DNA from: Blastocladiella emersonii ATCC 22665
Taxonomy: Eukaryota > Blastocladiomycota > Blastocladiomycetes > Blastocladiales > Blastocladiaceae
Reading direction: 5' to 3'
Assembly: GCA_025594325.1 (NCBI GenBank)
Contig: JANHCV010000009.1
Span: 868,001 to 932,000, forward strand
Length of the DNA: 64,000 nucleotides
The notes beneath the pieces were generated by a model. It worked only from the letters and a program-made list of their open reading frames with translations, was not told the origin of the DNA and searched no databases. Each line of letters starts with the position of its first letter. Within the stretch, counting starts at the first letter, position 1. Both the position numbers and the translations under genes were made by a program. This document shows, in pieces, positions 1-11,539 of the stretch.

Positions 1-1539
1 GCTCGGTAGCACACTCGAGGTGTGTTTTGCTTAGGGAGAGTAACGGCTATCAAAACTCGCGAGTCGGTGCGGACGGCCGCACGGAGCCTCGCGAGCCAGG
101 CGTTTCACGCGTTCTAACTTACACGGGCTGACCAACCCCGCGTGATTTACTCAGTTCATCAACTTAGATCAATTCGCTCCAACGTGTTGCAGTCGTTGCT
201 GCTTCGGAGAGACGCGTCGCGAGGCAGTCCAGCAACTGAAACGCGTCGACGCGACCAATCATGTGAGCACGCGCGACGCGTCGCGCATCCCAGCGTGGGC
301 CGCCAGCAACTCTTCCTTGACGGATATCGATATATTTAATGAGCAGCCACTTGGTGCAAACTCAGATGGACTAAGGGTCCCACGCTACCAACTTGCTGAA
401 GCTTGTTCACGATTCGTTGCCTAGAGCGCAACCTACGGCGAGTACGAGGAAGTTTGACTTGGCTTCCCCTAAGCTTCAAGCAACTCAGATTCCCGGCCAC
501 ATGCTCGGCCTAGTTTGCTCGAACTTGGACCCAGTGAGGGTGAAGTCAGCTCAAGCTCAGCCTCACCTTGGACCGCACCAGCCTCAAGCTTGAGCGAGCT
601 AACGAAAATTCGATGACGTCTCAGCCCTAGCTTGTTCATTCTCGGCCGAACTCCAGCCACTTTTCCAGCTTTCCCAACTGCTGCGAGATCGAGGGGCTGG
701 CTGGGATGGCAATGAATTCGTTGCTCATCAAGGTCTCGCCAGTTTAAGTCATGTTTTCGTTTATTATTTTCAAAAGTCCCTCGTGAACATGTTCCTCATG
801 GTCCTGAACACTGACTGAAACGAGATTTGGAGCGACACATGCGGGCGTCCTTCAACGTGTGAAGCCGAGAATGGCGCGCAGGACCTCAGGCTAGCAACGT
901 CAGTTTGCCGCAGGCCTGTTCGCTTGATCGCAGGACGTCCTGTGGGATTTTCTCCCCCGCTTGATGCCATAAAGTTGAGTAGACCCACGAAAGAAACGAT
1001 GTGTACGCTAAAACTCGACTCGATGCTACCGAGCTGCCGCGGCACCGCCTCGGGCGTCTGATCCAGCTCACACATGGTGCCGCTCAACCCCTTCCACGGC
1101 ATTCCCTCACGCGACGTTTTTCGCAATCATGACGGGACATTCACCTCGACGCCGCGCCGCGCTCTGTGGGTTCTACGTCCTGCGCGCCGTTGCTTGAACG
1201 ATTGCCGATACTCGGCGCAGGGATTTGGTCGCCACCATGAGCTACTTGCTCATTTATGTCCGCCCCAGAGTCGTTCCTTGATATGTTTGTTCATGTGGGC
1301 CCGGATTGTTGCGTCTAATCTTGCGTGAAGAGTAAGCGTTAAGTGGTGGGATGGAGGGATATCTGGTCTTCAGCCCCCCGTGAGACAGTTTGAGACGCGT
1401 TGCGATATCATGTGAGCGTCTCGTGGCGTGGCTGAGCACCTTTTCGCCCGCGCTCTCGCCGACCTCGAGCGACGCCGTCCCGTCCCGAGTTCCCTCCTCC
1501 CCCACTCAACCGACGCACCGCCGTCGCAACGTAAAATCC
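1..1539. other. intergenic / no supported gene
   Basis: No convincing coding region is visible. The open frames are short and lack recognisable motifs or the strong third-position GC bias of the genes further along. ACGCG-type words are frequent, as in most intergenic DNA of this window. Confidence 0.5.
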
Positions 1540-2545
1540 ATGCAAAAGCTCGAGACGCTCAACATCCCCAAGGTGATCCACCGTGTTTTATGTTATGCCG
1601 TGGACTTGCACGACGACCCGGACGACTTGACCGGCCTGCTGGCCTGCTGCAGTACTCGAGCGTGATGCTGCAGCGGCTAATCCCGGGCGTGCAGCGCGCT
1701 ATTGTTCGGCGCTGCCCTCAACTCTCCTTGTTCGAGGCGACCGTGCAGGGCGACATCCTCCTTTCCTAGTCGTCTTGGTACCCTCCATCTGAACTCGAAT
1801 TCCATCAACTCGTCCGTCCTTGCTCGCATTTCTGTGCAGCTTCCTCCAGCTCTCGGACACCTCTACATTGAGCGCAACGCATTTGCTGCGGCCATAGAGG
1901 ACCAGCAGTACTGGGTGCTCCCTCACGAGCTGCAGAGCCTTATTCTGGCCCACGAAAAACTTTGGCTTCGCAGCACCAGATCGCTGGCTGCGGCGCTCGT
2001 TGACTCGAAGATCAGGGTGCTTTACTTGATTGATGTCAACATGACAGCACACGAAACCTGTCAAGTGTTAGACTGGCTGCCCAGGTCCCTGGTGACGCTC
2101 CGCTTCGGCCGCTGCCAACTCGTTTCCGAGGTCATCCAAGCGCTCTCGAGAGCACTCTGCCGTGGCTTGCGGGGGCTTGAACTCGTTCAAGTGGAGTTTC
2201 CGCCAGGTTGCCTCGCAGAGTTATTCGGGCTTCTGCCTTCAACTCTCGAAGTGCTGTACCTCTTCAACGTACAAATGACTATGGACGCCATCGAAGTGCT
2301 GGCCAGGAATATGCCATCAAGTCTGCAAACTCTTTGGATCGAGGGAACGCCGGCGCTCAACAATGCCCTTGTGGCGGCCCGCTTGCGGCACTTGCCCCCA
2401 ACAAACCACTTTTCGGACGTTGCCGTCCACGGTCTAATCATGAGCATCCCCCCGAACCTCAAGGACCTGAACCTTCGAGGAAATCGGATCAGCGCTGCTG
2501 GCAAGAGTGCCGTGCGCGCCGCTGCGTCGCGGCTCCGCATCAAAT
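1540..2545 (+). pseudogene. F-box/LRR-like gene, frameshifted
   Basis: Starting at the ATG at 1540, the product begins with an F-box-like stretch (LNIPKVIHRVLCYAVDL), then breaks at about 1650 (the following YSSVMLQRLIPGVQRAIVRR lies in another frame) and again at about 1760. From about 1770 to 2540 one frame encodes regularly spaced leucine-rich segments such as LGTLHLNSNSI, LKDLNLRGNRIS and LEVLYLFNVQM. In fungi, F-box/LRR proteins act as SCF ubiquitin-ligase substrate receptors. The reading frame runs on into a dispersed palindrome at 2545, so the native C terminus is probably lost. I saw no intron signals that would repair the two frame changes. Family assignment is by repeat pattern only. 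Confidence 0.5.
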
Positions 2546-2575
2546 CGAGGGCTAAAGCCCTCTATTTTTGCCTAG
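2545..2575 (+). repeat. palindrome TCGAGGGCTAAAGCCCTC followed by CTAG
   Basis: An 18-nt near-palindrome at 2545–2562 can form a GAGGGCT/AGCCCTC hairpin and is followed 9 nt later by CTAG. The same palindrome recurs at 7434–7449 and 7504–7521, and in shorter form at 13296–13311. A hairpin followed by CTRR is the layout of Helitron 3' ends, but the assignment is tentative. Confidence 0.5.
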
Positions 2576-2803
2576 CCGACGCGCGCCCTTGGGATCTGAC
2601 GTGTCTCCCTGGCCCACGTGCGTCACGCACGTGTTTCACGCGTTTCACGGGATATAACCAACGCGTCCGAGTCTCCCACCACCAAGCTCTCTCGCCTGCA
2701 GTCAATCGTGATAGTAACAAAAAAAAATCAAGTATTGTGAATGAGAGGACAGCAACAACAAAGGAGGGAAACGGAGGAAGTGGAGAGAGGAACACGACGT
2801 CGT

Positions 2804-3763
2804 TCAGTTAACTGAACGGCGGCCACCGCCACGGCCGCGGCGACGCTTGGGCATCGCCTCGAACTCGTCCTCGTTGCAGCCGCCCTCTTCGGCGGCCATG
2901 GCGGCCGTGCGCTTGGGCGCGTCAGCAGGAACGGCCGTGGCCGACGCGACCTCGCGATCCGTCGTGCCCGCCTCCTCGATGATGGGCGCCGCGAGCGCGA
3001 CTGTCGCACTTGAAGTCGACGACGACAACGACGCGGCCGACGAGCCGACCGGCGGCCCGGCGGGCTGTACGGCGGTCGAGAGCGTCGAGGTCGACAACGA
3101 CGAGGCGACGGTCGCGTCGACCTGCGAAACGGCGGGCTGCACGGCGGTCGAGGACGACGACGACGCGTTGGTGATCTGCGGTGCGGCGGTCTGCACGGCC
3201 GTCGTCGAGGAGGACGACGAGGCGACGCCATCATTGAGCTCGCGCAGGATCCCCGCCATGCGCGTTGTGAACTCCGGGTCCGAGTCGCCCTCCTCGTCGG
3301 ACACGTCAAACACGAACCGCGGCTGGCGCACGGGCGAGGACAGCGTCAGCCCCAACAGCTGCGTGGCTGGGGTCGGCGGGATGCACTCCTGCGGGCGGGC
3401 GCCGTACGGGTTGCTGCGGCCCGCGGGACCGCCGTGATGGTGCGCCGGCGGCGGCAGAGCGGGCGCCGACGACGAGCCCGCGGGACCACCGTGATGGTGA
3501 TGGTGGGCCGGCGGCGAGACGGCAGGCGCAGACAACGAACAGGGGGTCGACGGTGGGTTGAAGGACGAGGCCGTCGACGGCTGCTGCGGCGGGACGGCGA
3601 GCGTCGACGACGAGGCGGGCGCCGACGACGAGGAAGAGGGGGTGGAGGGCGGGTTGAAGTACGAGGCCGGCGGGGGCATGGCGGGCGCCGTGGGCGCCGA
3701 AGGCGGCGGCGCCGGCGTGATGATCTGCTGCTGCTGCTGCGGCTGCACCTGCGCAATGAAGTC
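2804..3763 (-). CDS. Pro/Ser/Gln-rich protein C-terminal part, 5' end broken
   Basis: A minus-strand frame encodes a low-complexity protein of about 315 residues: a poly-Gln run near its start, Pro/Ser/Ala-rich tracts, two His-rich HHHHGGPAG-type segments, an acidic FVFDVSDEEGDSDPEF patch and a basic KRRRGRGGGRR C terminus. The composition suggests a nuclear or RNA/DNA-associated protein, but no domain is recognised. The first in-frame codons (DFIAQVQPQQQ) have no ATG. Immediately upstream (about 3766) the opposite strand begins to read as Helitron helicase, so this looks like a gene whose 5' end was removed or replaced by the element. GTG at 3748 is not a likely start in a fungus. Confidence 0.4.
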   Translation of the reverse strand, partial: DFIAQVQPQQQQQIITPAPPPSAPTAPAMPPPASYFNPPSTPSSSSSAPASSSTLAVPPQQPSTASSFNPPSTPCSLSAPAVSPPAHHHHHGGPAGSSSAPALPPPAHHHGGPAGRSNPYGARPQECIPPTPATQLLGLTLSSPVRQPRFVFDVSDEEGDSDPEFTTRMAGILRELNDGVASSSSSTTAVQTAAPQITNASSSSSTAVQPAVSQVDATVASSLSTSTLSTAVQPAGPPVGSSAASLSSSTSSATVALAAPIIEEAGTTDREVASATAVPADAPKRTAAMAAEEGGCNEDEFEAMPKRRRGRGGGRRSVN

Positions 3764-3765
3764 AC

Positions 3766-6700
3766 ACGGCGGCCGCCGGGATCTTCTCGCACAAGTTCGC
3801 GCCGCTGCTGCTGTACCAGGCGATGCGGTGGCTCGACCTCGCGGGCGTCGCTGCTGGCGAGGTGACCGAGCAGGATGTCGAGTGCATTGCGAGCACCATC
3901 AGCGTCGACGGCAAGCCGATGCTCAACGTCGCGCTGCACGACTATGTGTTCCGCCCGCCCGAGCTCGAGAACCTGTCGTGGTACGAGTTCATCTCCTCGT
4001 GGTCGCGCGTCAACATGCCGCCGAAAATGCGCGAGGTCCTTGCCAACGGCGGGCGCGTCGTGCCCGTGCAAGCAGAACTCGGACCAGCTGCCGACATGCC
4101 GCCCGGCACGAGGCTGTCCTTCATGGCCGACCACCCGCTGTCCAAGACGCACGAGCTGCGCAAGAACATCGTCGAGGTCGTGCCCAAAATCGCCGGCCCG
4201 CACATGCCCGACCCGCGCAAGTTTTGGGGACGCGCCCGGGTCCGAGGAAAAGTACTCGCGCATGGCGCTGCTGCTGCTCCGCCATTTCCGCGTCTCGAGT
4301 GGCATTCTCGACGAGAACGGCTCGGCGATCGCCAAGTTCAAGGCGTTCAAGGAGGGCCTCCAACCCGGCGACCCTGCGCTCAACCACCTCGAGTACGCCC
4401 AGGCGTACTACTTCAGTCTCGACGGTGCGCGCGCGTACCGTGAGTGCCGCGATCGCGAGAACGCCGAGCTCTCGGCCAGGCTGTCGCAGGAGGAGCGCGG
4501 CGAGCTGTTCGTTCCATCTCGCGACGGCGACCGCAACGCGTCAAGCTCGCGCGCCAAGGCGAGCGCCAACAAGGACCCGACTGCAGAATGGACCATGTTC
4601 ACTCAGTCGCAGCAGGACATTGCACTCGATCCGGTCATTGCCGACAACGCCATGAACGGTGCTGGCGCCGAGGTCGCGCCCACCGTTAGCGAGCAGAACT
4701 TCAAGCTGGTGATCGACGCGCTGGTCCCTGGTGCTGCTGCAGACCTGGTCGACCACCTGCGCCTCCCTCCAGTGCGCCCGTTCGACGTCAAGGCGGCCGT
4801 TCCACCGACGACGCTCAAGGAGCCCATCTCGGCGAACACGCTGAAAAAATTCCTGGCGCAGCACCGCAGCGCCGTATCTGCAGCGCCGGCCGCTGCTGGA
4901 ACCGCTCCTGTCGCTCCGCAAGGCGGGCAGTCGCCGCTCATTGGCGCGTCAACCACGGCAGACGCTGCTGCCGAGTCGCAGATCGGCGTCGATCCCGAAA
5001 ACGTCATTGAGGACGGTCCAGAAGCTCCAGAAGTACCCGCCGACGACGTTTGGCGCGGTACCTTCGCCGCGAGATTAACGGAATCTGCAGCGAAGCGCAA
5101 GCGGTTCCTCGTCATGAAGGCTGCGGACTTGCTCAACAACTTTGACCACGCGACTTGCGGCAAGGAGTGGACGGAGGCGGAGCAGCGCACCAAGCACACG
5201 CCCGCGTACGCGAGCCTCGCGCAGGTTTCGCTCAAGTTCAACCTCAACGAAGAGCAGCACCGCGCGTTCGTGCTCTTCCTCATGACGCTCATCGACACCT
5301 TCATCGGCGGCAACGCGGGTATCGCAGACGCTGCGGCCTCGGCCGAGCAGAACGTGATCCTGTTGGGCCGCGACGACGTCCTACATGTCGTCGGCACCGC
5401 GGCCCTCCCGCCCATGAGCAAGGACCGGACGCCGGTCATCCTCACTGGCTCGGGCGGCACGGGCAAGTCGCGCGTCGTCGATGCGATCCGATACTTTCTC
5501 GCGTCCTGGAACCGGGAAAAGTGCCTCATGGTCATGGCCATGACGGGCATCGCTGCCGCCAACATTGGCGGTACCACCATCCACGCCACGTTCCAGCTCT
5601 CGCTCAAGGGGGAGAGTCTCAGCCCCGACATCAAGCGCATCCGCACCGACTCTGCTGTCGCCAGCGCGTGGCAAGGACGTCACGCCGTGATCATCGACGA
5701 GTTCTCCATGTGCGACGCGCAGGTGCTCGGACGGGTCGACGCGAGCCTTCGCGACCTGCGTCGGTGCGACGAGCCGTTTGGCGGCTGCATCGTCATGCTC
5801 GCCGGCAACCATTTGCAGCTTCCACCAGTGAACGGCACGGCGCTGTTCCAGCTACCCGAGGTGCTCGACGATGCGCCAGACTCGTTCTTCGAGCGGCTGC
5901 TCGCGTACGACACCACGGGCGCGAAAAAAAAGCACTCAGGCCAGCTCGCGTACTGGCGCGCCCGACGTGTCGTTCGACTCGTGCGCAGCAACCGGTTCGT
6001 CAACGACCCATCATGGGGCAGGTGTCTCAACGCGTTCCGCCTCGACAAGGCCCCCGACGAGTTGCGCCGCCTGCTCGACTCGCGCACGACCGCTCGCCTG
6101 CGCCAGCTGAGCGACGACCAAGGCAACAACGAGCTCAAGAAGATCCTCCAGACGCGCGGGCTCACAGTCCTTGCGCCCGACAACTACACGCGTCACACCT
6201 TCAACCTGCTGTACACGCGGCTCGCCGCTGCGGACCCAGAACGCGTCGTGTTTCAGATCAAAGCCAGCATCACGCGCAAGAAGGAGCGAAACGGCGCAAC
6301 CGTCCGCCCCCCGATTGGCGAAAGGGACCTGTTCCGTCTCGCCGAGGAGCCCGACTCGATCACTCGTTTGCCAACCATCCTCGAGGTCTTTGTCGGCATG
6401 GAAGTGCGCGTCAAGGTCAACCAGTGCGTCGAGAAGGGGTGCGCGAATGGCGCTATCGGCGTCGTGCACCACATCGACTGGTTCCCGGGCACGACGTTTA
6501 CTGAGACCGGCTCGCGCATGTACCGCCCATCGCGGGAGCCACATACTGTGTGGATCGACCTGCCCGACGCGCCGCCTGGCCCTCGGTTTTCTGCCATGCC
6601 GGCCGATTGGCCAGACACGGTCATCCCGCTCGCCATGCACTCGGACGACTTTCTCTACAAGGAGGGCGGTATGACGTCGCGCGAGCGAACCGAACCCAAG

Positions 6701-7255
6701 AAACCCGAGTCCAGCGCACTGTGCGCCAAGATGGTCAAGAACTTCGATACTCACGAGCAGTACAAGGACCACGAGAAGGTCAAGATCAAGCAGTTCCCGA
6801 TCGTGCCTGCCTTTGCAATGACGGTGCACGGGGTCCAAGGCGTGACCAAGAACGCCATCATCTTGACGGATCCGTGCCCAGCTGGCTCGTCTGGATCGAT
6901 CAACGGGTCGTCGCTGTACGTTGCGCTCTCGCGGCTCCGCCAGAGCGCGTTTCTGTGGGTCCTCCATCCGATCCCGGACGGCGTGTACGACGTCATGGTC
7001 CCTGATCCGCGGGCCGTGGCCGAAGACTTGCGGCTCCAGGCGCTAGACGTGTTGACTGAGGGCGCGTTCGCTCACGGACAAACCTTTACGCAAACCCACC
7101 CACGAGTCGCAGAGCTCTTCTGTCACGCGATGCAAGAGCATCGCCAGATCAAGAGCGACAAGGAGGAGGAGCAGAAGGCCCGCGACCGAGAGTACTCAAG
7201 GCGGTATCGCGAGCGTAAGCGCGAGCAGAAGCGCGCTCCAGAATTGCATGAGTAG
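3766..7255 (+). pseudogene. Helitron-type PIF1-like helicase, 5'-truncated and frameshifted
   Basis: The frame from about 3766 reads AAGIFSHKFAPLLLYQAMRW and continues to about 4230 with Helitron-typical words (DYVFRPPELENLSWYEF; HPLSKTHELR; VVPKIAGPHMP). The sequel EKYSRMALLLLRHF lies in the +1 frame from about 4240, so there is one frameshift near 4225–4245. The downstream frame is open to 7255 and carries superfamily 1B helicase motifs: Walker A GSGGTGKSR (about 5447), Walker B IIDEFSMCD (about 5690), AGNHLQLPPV (about 5803), VHGVQGVT (about 6824) and YVALSRLRQ (about 6919). In Helitrons this helicase follows a HUH Rep endonuclease, and no Rep domain is present upstream. The canonical GD of motif III reads GN. 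The C terminus is a basic coiled segment. I interpret it as a dead rolling-circle transposon copy. Confidence 0.8.
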
Positions 7256-7421
7256 CGGCGGAGCAAGAGGCTTCGCGAGATTTAGTGTAAGATTTCATTT
7301 GTAGTGTTATAAAGTATACTTGGCTGCTTTCAATTACTTTGGTGTGTGATGGGAACAGAGATGCGACTCCATAATGACGCGCGACTGTCAGCGGTACAAA
7401 ACCTCCCGCGTGTGCCGTGCT

Positions 7422-7493
7422 CCAACGTGGCGGAGGGCTTTAGCCCTCGATTGAAGACCAGACGCGAAGCGTCTAGGTGGTTCAAGTAAAATT
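7422..7493. repeat. 71-bp dispersed repeat, copy 1
   Basis: The segment from CCAACGTGG to about AAAAT recurs at 13286–13355 in the same orientation with only a few differences. It contains the GGGCTTTAGCCCTCGATTGA palindrome and a second small hairpin, AGACGCGAAGCGTCT, overlapping a CTAG. The two copies bracket the 7.5–13.3 kb mobile-element region. Confidence 0.75.
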
Positions 7494-7528
7494 GACGATC
7501 TAGTCGAGGGCTAAAGCCCTCTTTCTAG
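7434..7528. repeat. foldback element ending in CTAG
   Basis: The palindrome GAGGGCTTTAGCCCTC at 7434–7449 and its inverted partner TCGAGGGCTAAAGCCCTC at 7504–7521 enclose about 55 nt, so the whole segment can fold back. The right arm is followed by TTT and CTAG (7525–7528). It lies about 180 nt after the helicase stop, which is where a Helitron 3' hairpin would be expected. Confidence 0.55.
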
Positions 7529-7629
7529 ACCGGGTCGCTGCCGGATAGGGTGCCGACGCTCACGTGAGCGCCATGCACGTGAGCGACCCGAAAACGCGTG
7601 ACAGACGCGTCGTTTCTCATGTGACTGCT

Positions 7630-7659
7630 GTGGCGCAACGCGTCCTGGCCTTGCACGTG
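7630..7659 (+). promoter_or_regulatory. GTGGCGCAACGCGT + CACGTG module, copy 1
   Basis: GTGGCGCAACGCGT (7630–7643) is followed 10 nt later by CACGTG (7654–7659). The same two-part arrangement occurs at 13464, 42325 and 42406. ACGCGT and CACGTG are known core sites of MBF-type and bHLH regulators in fungi. Function here is inferred only from recurrence. Confidence 0.35.
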
Positions 7660-8263
7660 ATCGGCCTCGGCCCAACCCCCGGAAGCGCGTCGCTTGACGC
7701 TGTTCCGCTCGGCCATCGCGGAACGTTTAACGCTTTGCACCGACCCTCGACCAGGCCCGCGAGACTCCGAGCACATGAGAGCGTGAGAGATGCAGAAGCG
7801 CGGTAAGCTGCTAATGGAGCCCGTGCTTGGCGTGCGTGTTGGAAAACGGACATCACCAAACCGCGCTTGCCGAGGCCCCATGGATCCAGGGTGGATCCAC
7901 CTCGAGCCTTCCAGCGCTGGATCCAGCATTAATCTAACGCTGGATCCAGATTTCGCAGACTGGATCCACCATCATGGAAGGTGGAACCAGCCTTGACTGA
8001 GATGAGCTGGAATGACCTTGGCGGCGACCTGGATCGAGACGTTCATCCACTTTCAAAAGTGTGGACCCACACCTTGATCCATACGCCCTGGATCAACATG
8101 TTGTAAATGTAGTTCTAGGCGTCGATCTACGTCTATATCCAACTCTTGCTCAGGCAGAACCAGGAACTGATCGACGGTGAACATGGTGGTGAAGGAACTC
8201 GTGCGAAAATGCATCGAAATGGTCGCAACGACCCAGCAAACCATGCGAGGAAGCCGAACGCAA

Positions 8264-8704
8264 CTAGACGTGTTCGTGCTGCTGCAGGATGAGCTCGAGC
8301 CCGTCGCCAAACGTCGTGTTTGCGCCGCCAGGATCACGGCGGTCCACAAAGTCGAGCGAGTTGGCGATCTGCGGCATCATGAGCTGCGTGAGGGTCGCAG
8401 CGTCGTCGTACACGTTGATGAGGTACTCGGTGTACCCGCCCTGGTGCGCCGACGATGGCCGGTTCCCGTTCGGCGCGACGTGAAGGAAGGCCGAGATGGC
8501 CGACAGCGGCACGATGTGGAACTCGCACGTGGCGGGTTGCGTGGGACGGAGAGCAACCGTCTGCCCGGCGTTAAGGCCTGGCGGAACGACGTGCGGCACC
8601 GACTGGTAGAGGTGGAACCGCTCGACGAGCGTGATCTCAAGTTCAATGTCGTCCAACTTCAGGTCAGAGGGCCAGGTGCGCGGATACCGCTTGGCGACGC
8701 GCAT
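8264..8704 (-). CDS. hypothetical protein, 146 aa, inside the TIR-bounded unit
   Basis: An uninterrupted ORF with gene-like codon use starts at the ATG at 8704 and ends with TAG at 8264. The product has alternating hydrophobic segments (LKLDDIELEITLVERFHLY; EFHIVPLSAISAFLHVA; LTQLMMPQIANSLDFV) suggestive of a beta-rich globular fold. There is no signal peptide, membrane span or Cys cluster. I do not recognise the family. It is oriented away from the larger gene at 9944–11088 within the same bounded unit and may be an exon of a longer gene, since no start context is obvious. Confidence 0.45.
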   Translation of the reverse strand: MRVAKRYPRTWPSDLKLDDIELEITLVERFHLYQSVPHVVPPGLNAGQTVALRPTQPATCEFHIVPLSAISAFLHVAPNGNRPSSAHQGGYTEYLINVYDDAATLTQLMMPQIANSLDFVDRRDPGGANTTFGDGLELILQQHEHV

Positions 8705-9943
8705 CCGAGGCCATCAGCAAGCTCGAAGTCTTAACTGAGACTCATAAAGCTTCAAGATGCGAGAGCTCTCACGACCGCCGTTACGACTCTTCACGCGAGG
8801 GAACGCTGCGGCGCGGCTTGCTCGCCGACCAGGTCCGTCTCGGTCCACTTCCAAAGCTCACGGCACGGCCACACGCTTGCAGCGAGTGATTCATGGATCA
8901 TTCATAGAGTGCGACGTCGCGGTACCGTCGCCGGGAGAAGAGAGCGCGGCGCTGCAGCGAAGCGCGAGCCGCAAAACGCGTCGAAGCCAACGTCACGTGA
9001 GCGCGTCGATCGTTTCAGCCGCGTTCGCTTTTCGCGGACTTCGCGCCGCGGCGGCTCGCACTCTCCCGCCCCACCACCAACAGCGCATCCGCCCAGCGCC
9101 GCCACGCGTCCGCGGCACGGTGACCCCACGGTACGCGTCTCTCCCCTTCTCCGAGGTCTCTCGCTCCTCGCGACGTGCATCCACAGCCATGCCTCGAGAC
9201 CCGCGATACGCCCTGCACGCTTCGGCGGGTCTTGCGCCTGCTGCGCTTGATGCTCGCGCCGCGTTCCCACGCCCTCCGCGCCGGCTGTCCGTTCGCTCGC
9301 TGACGCGTCACACGGTCACCTTGCTTTCTTTCGTAGCCTTCGAGATGTACATCAAGCTGCAGCGGCGCTCGTGGGGGCCGTCGTGACGCACCCGCGTCGA
9401 TCTTGACCATGGTCGCGACTAGGTGCGCCGTGTGCGGCTCGGTCTCCTGCTCCCACGGGCCGAGACTCACATGTTCGCGAACTCCATCGGTAGGGCGCCA
9501 AGTACGCCAAGCGGCTACGACAAGCGCCGCGCCTTCGCCCGCCAGGCCAACTCGTGTGCGACGCGCTCAAGGCTACACGGTACGGGCCTTCTCCTTCGCG
9601 TTCTCGGCGTGATTCGCGCTGATCGTGGGCACGGACAGGCTCCGAGCTCCCGAGCGACATCGCTCGTGTCGTCGGCCCAGATCCTGGCGACGCGGCCCGT
9701 CCGTTCGCGCCATGTGTATACTTCGCCCGATCCCTTGCTCACTTGTCTCCGCCACGTCACCCATAGCCTCGGTCAACCACGACAAGCCTCAACGGTGCTC
9801 CAGAACACGCGGCGAGGTCTCGCTGCTCGGGTCGTCGCTGGCCTCAAGCACGCGCCTGGCTGCACGTGCGAGTCCGAGTTCGAGGTACGTGACTCGGTCA
9901 ACACGCGCCCATGGACCGAAGCTGACACGGCCGATTTGAGTAG
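8705..9943. other. region upstream of the 9944–11088 gene, exons unresolved
   Basis: A likely donor GAG|GTACGT at 9884/9885 pairs with the acceptor at 9943, so at least one upstream exon probably lies here. The frame is open back to 9423, but no start is certain. A segment at about 9343 (FEMYIKLQRR) resembles FIQYVKLQRQ at 9944, which could mark a duplicated exon. Nothing else is recognised. Confidence 0.35.
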
Positions 9944-11088
9944 TTCATCCAGTACGTCAAGCTGCAGCGGCAAGGGTCGCCTCGTCGTCCGCCCTTGTGG
10001 CGCGCGCGAGGTCGTGCGGCGTCGATCTCATACACCCGCATCAAGGACTGGAACCTCAAGTACAAGCTCGGCATCAAGGATATCGAGGCGTTTGACAAGG
10101 AGGTACGCGGACGCGGTGTGGGTCGCCGCGGTGGCAGGTGCTGATGCCGCTTCTGTGTAGGTCACCAAGGCCCTGCAGACGATCCGCAAGCCGTTCAAGG
10201 AGAACTCGAAGTGGGTCGACCTCGTGCAGGCGGCCGCCGACAACTCGTGCATCATCACCAACAAGGTCGGCGAAAAGAAGTCGCTCACCAAGCAGTGGCT
10301 GGTCGGCGAGGCGCCCGAGGAGCTCCACCGCGCCACGCTGGCCATGGTCGACGAGTACGACGACGCCGAGCTCGACATGGATTTCGCCGACACCGACCTC
10401 GATGCGGGGATGTCGGTCCGCGCGTGCCGTGGTGCTCACCCGCTGTACGTGTCCTTCCTCGACCGACTTCTCTTTGGGCAGGCGAACGACATGGCCAACG
10501 CTCGAGGCTCGAACCAGTCGTCGCACGGTACGGCTTTGCTCACCAAGTCGCACTCAATCCCGTCGCTCACGTTCCGCACTGTAGCCAAGCGCATGGCCGG
10601 CTACGCGATTGTCAGCGACCTCAAGCTGCTCGACATCAACAAGCCCCTCCCGATCGACGGGTCAAGTCCGGTGTGGCGCATCATGGCCGCGGTCGCTGTC
10701 CTTGTACGTTTTGCTCTTGCAATCTGCCGGGTTCCTCCGTTCGCCTTCGCCCTCTCTGACTTCACCGCGATGCACGCTCGCCGCTTTCTAGTGCGCATGG
10801 CGCATCACTGGGAGCGCGTACCGACAAGATATCATCGTCGGCCTGACCAAGGAGGACGCCAAGGTGACGCTCGCCGACTACTACGACGCCTTCCTCGTCT
10901 CGAGCACGGGTTCGGTTTCCGTCGCCAAGCGCATCTACCTGGCCTCGCAGCTCCGCTCGCTGTTCAAGCGTGGGATCCTCAACGTCAGCCTCGCCGAGAT
11001 CGCCCAGCAGAACACGGGCGTCGAGACGACCAAGACCCAGGCGGCTATGACCGTCGACATTGCAAACGACATCTGCCCCGACGAGTAG
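9944..11088 (+). CDS. hypothetical multi-exon gene, 5' end unresolved
   Basis: Five exons join in frame: 9944–10102, 10161–10415, 10482–10527, 10585–10703 and 10792–11088 (876 nt, 291 codons plus stop). Most donors are GTACGN-like (GTACGC, GTACGG, GTACGT); one is a weaker GTCCGC. Acceptors are TAG or CAG. The protein begins FIQYVKLQRQG, has an acidic stretch (DEYDDAELDMDFADTDLDAG), a hydrophobic VWRIMAAVAVL segment and a C-terminal part reading LTKEDAKVTLADYYDAFLV then LASQLRSLFKRGILNVSLAE. Every exon phase agrees, which argues that the gene is intact. No family is recognised. It is the main cargo of the TIR-bounded unit and could encode its mobility function or be captured host DNA. Confidence 0.6.
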
Positions 11089-11390
11089 CTGCGCCATACC
11101 ACATCTCGGGTGGCGGGATGTGCAGCGGGCGGTGCTCAAGGGCAGGTTCCCTTCCTTCATCTCGACCTCTCTGCCCTCTCCATGGTCATCGTTGTGGGGC
11201 GTACGCGTGTGTATATATTGAACCGTTCGACCCTTGATTTGCTCGTGGATCTCGAGTGCGCGTGCGTGGATTGCGACGTGGATCAGCGCCTCGACTCAGG
11301 CTATAACCAAATGGATCCACGCCAAGGTCGAGTTGATCGTCAAACTGATCGACGCAAGGATCCATGTTTATCGTGGCCTAGTTCCGTGCC

Positions 11391-11539
11391 TGGATTGCTA
11401 TATTACTTTTCTGGATCAAGCGTGGATCAAGCTTGGGCGAGCTGGATCCACCCGCAAACCGTGCGGACCTCTTAGATGGATCCAGCTTTTGGTCAAGGTG
11501 GATCGCGAGCTGGATCCAGGAAAGTAATATAGCAATCCA
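11391..11539. repeat. 27-bp inverted repeat in the right end of the element
   Basis: An arm beginning TGGATTGCTATATTACTTTT at 11391 is complementary, with one mismatch, to the arm ending AAAGTAATATAGCAATCCA at 11539. The spacer is about 95 nt and contains TGGATCCA octamers. It could form a cruciform or a long hairpin. Confidence 0.7.
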
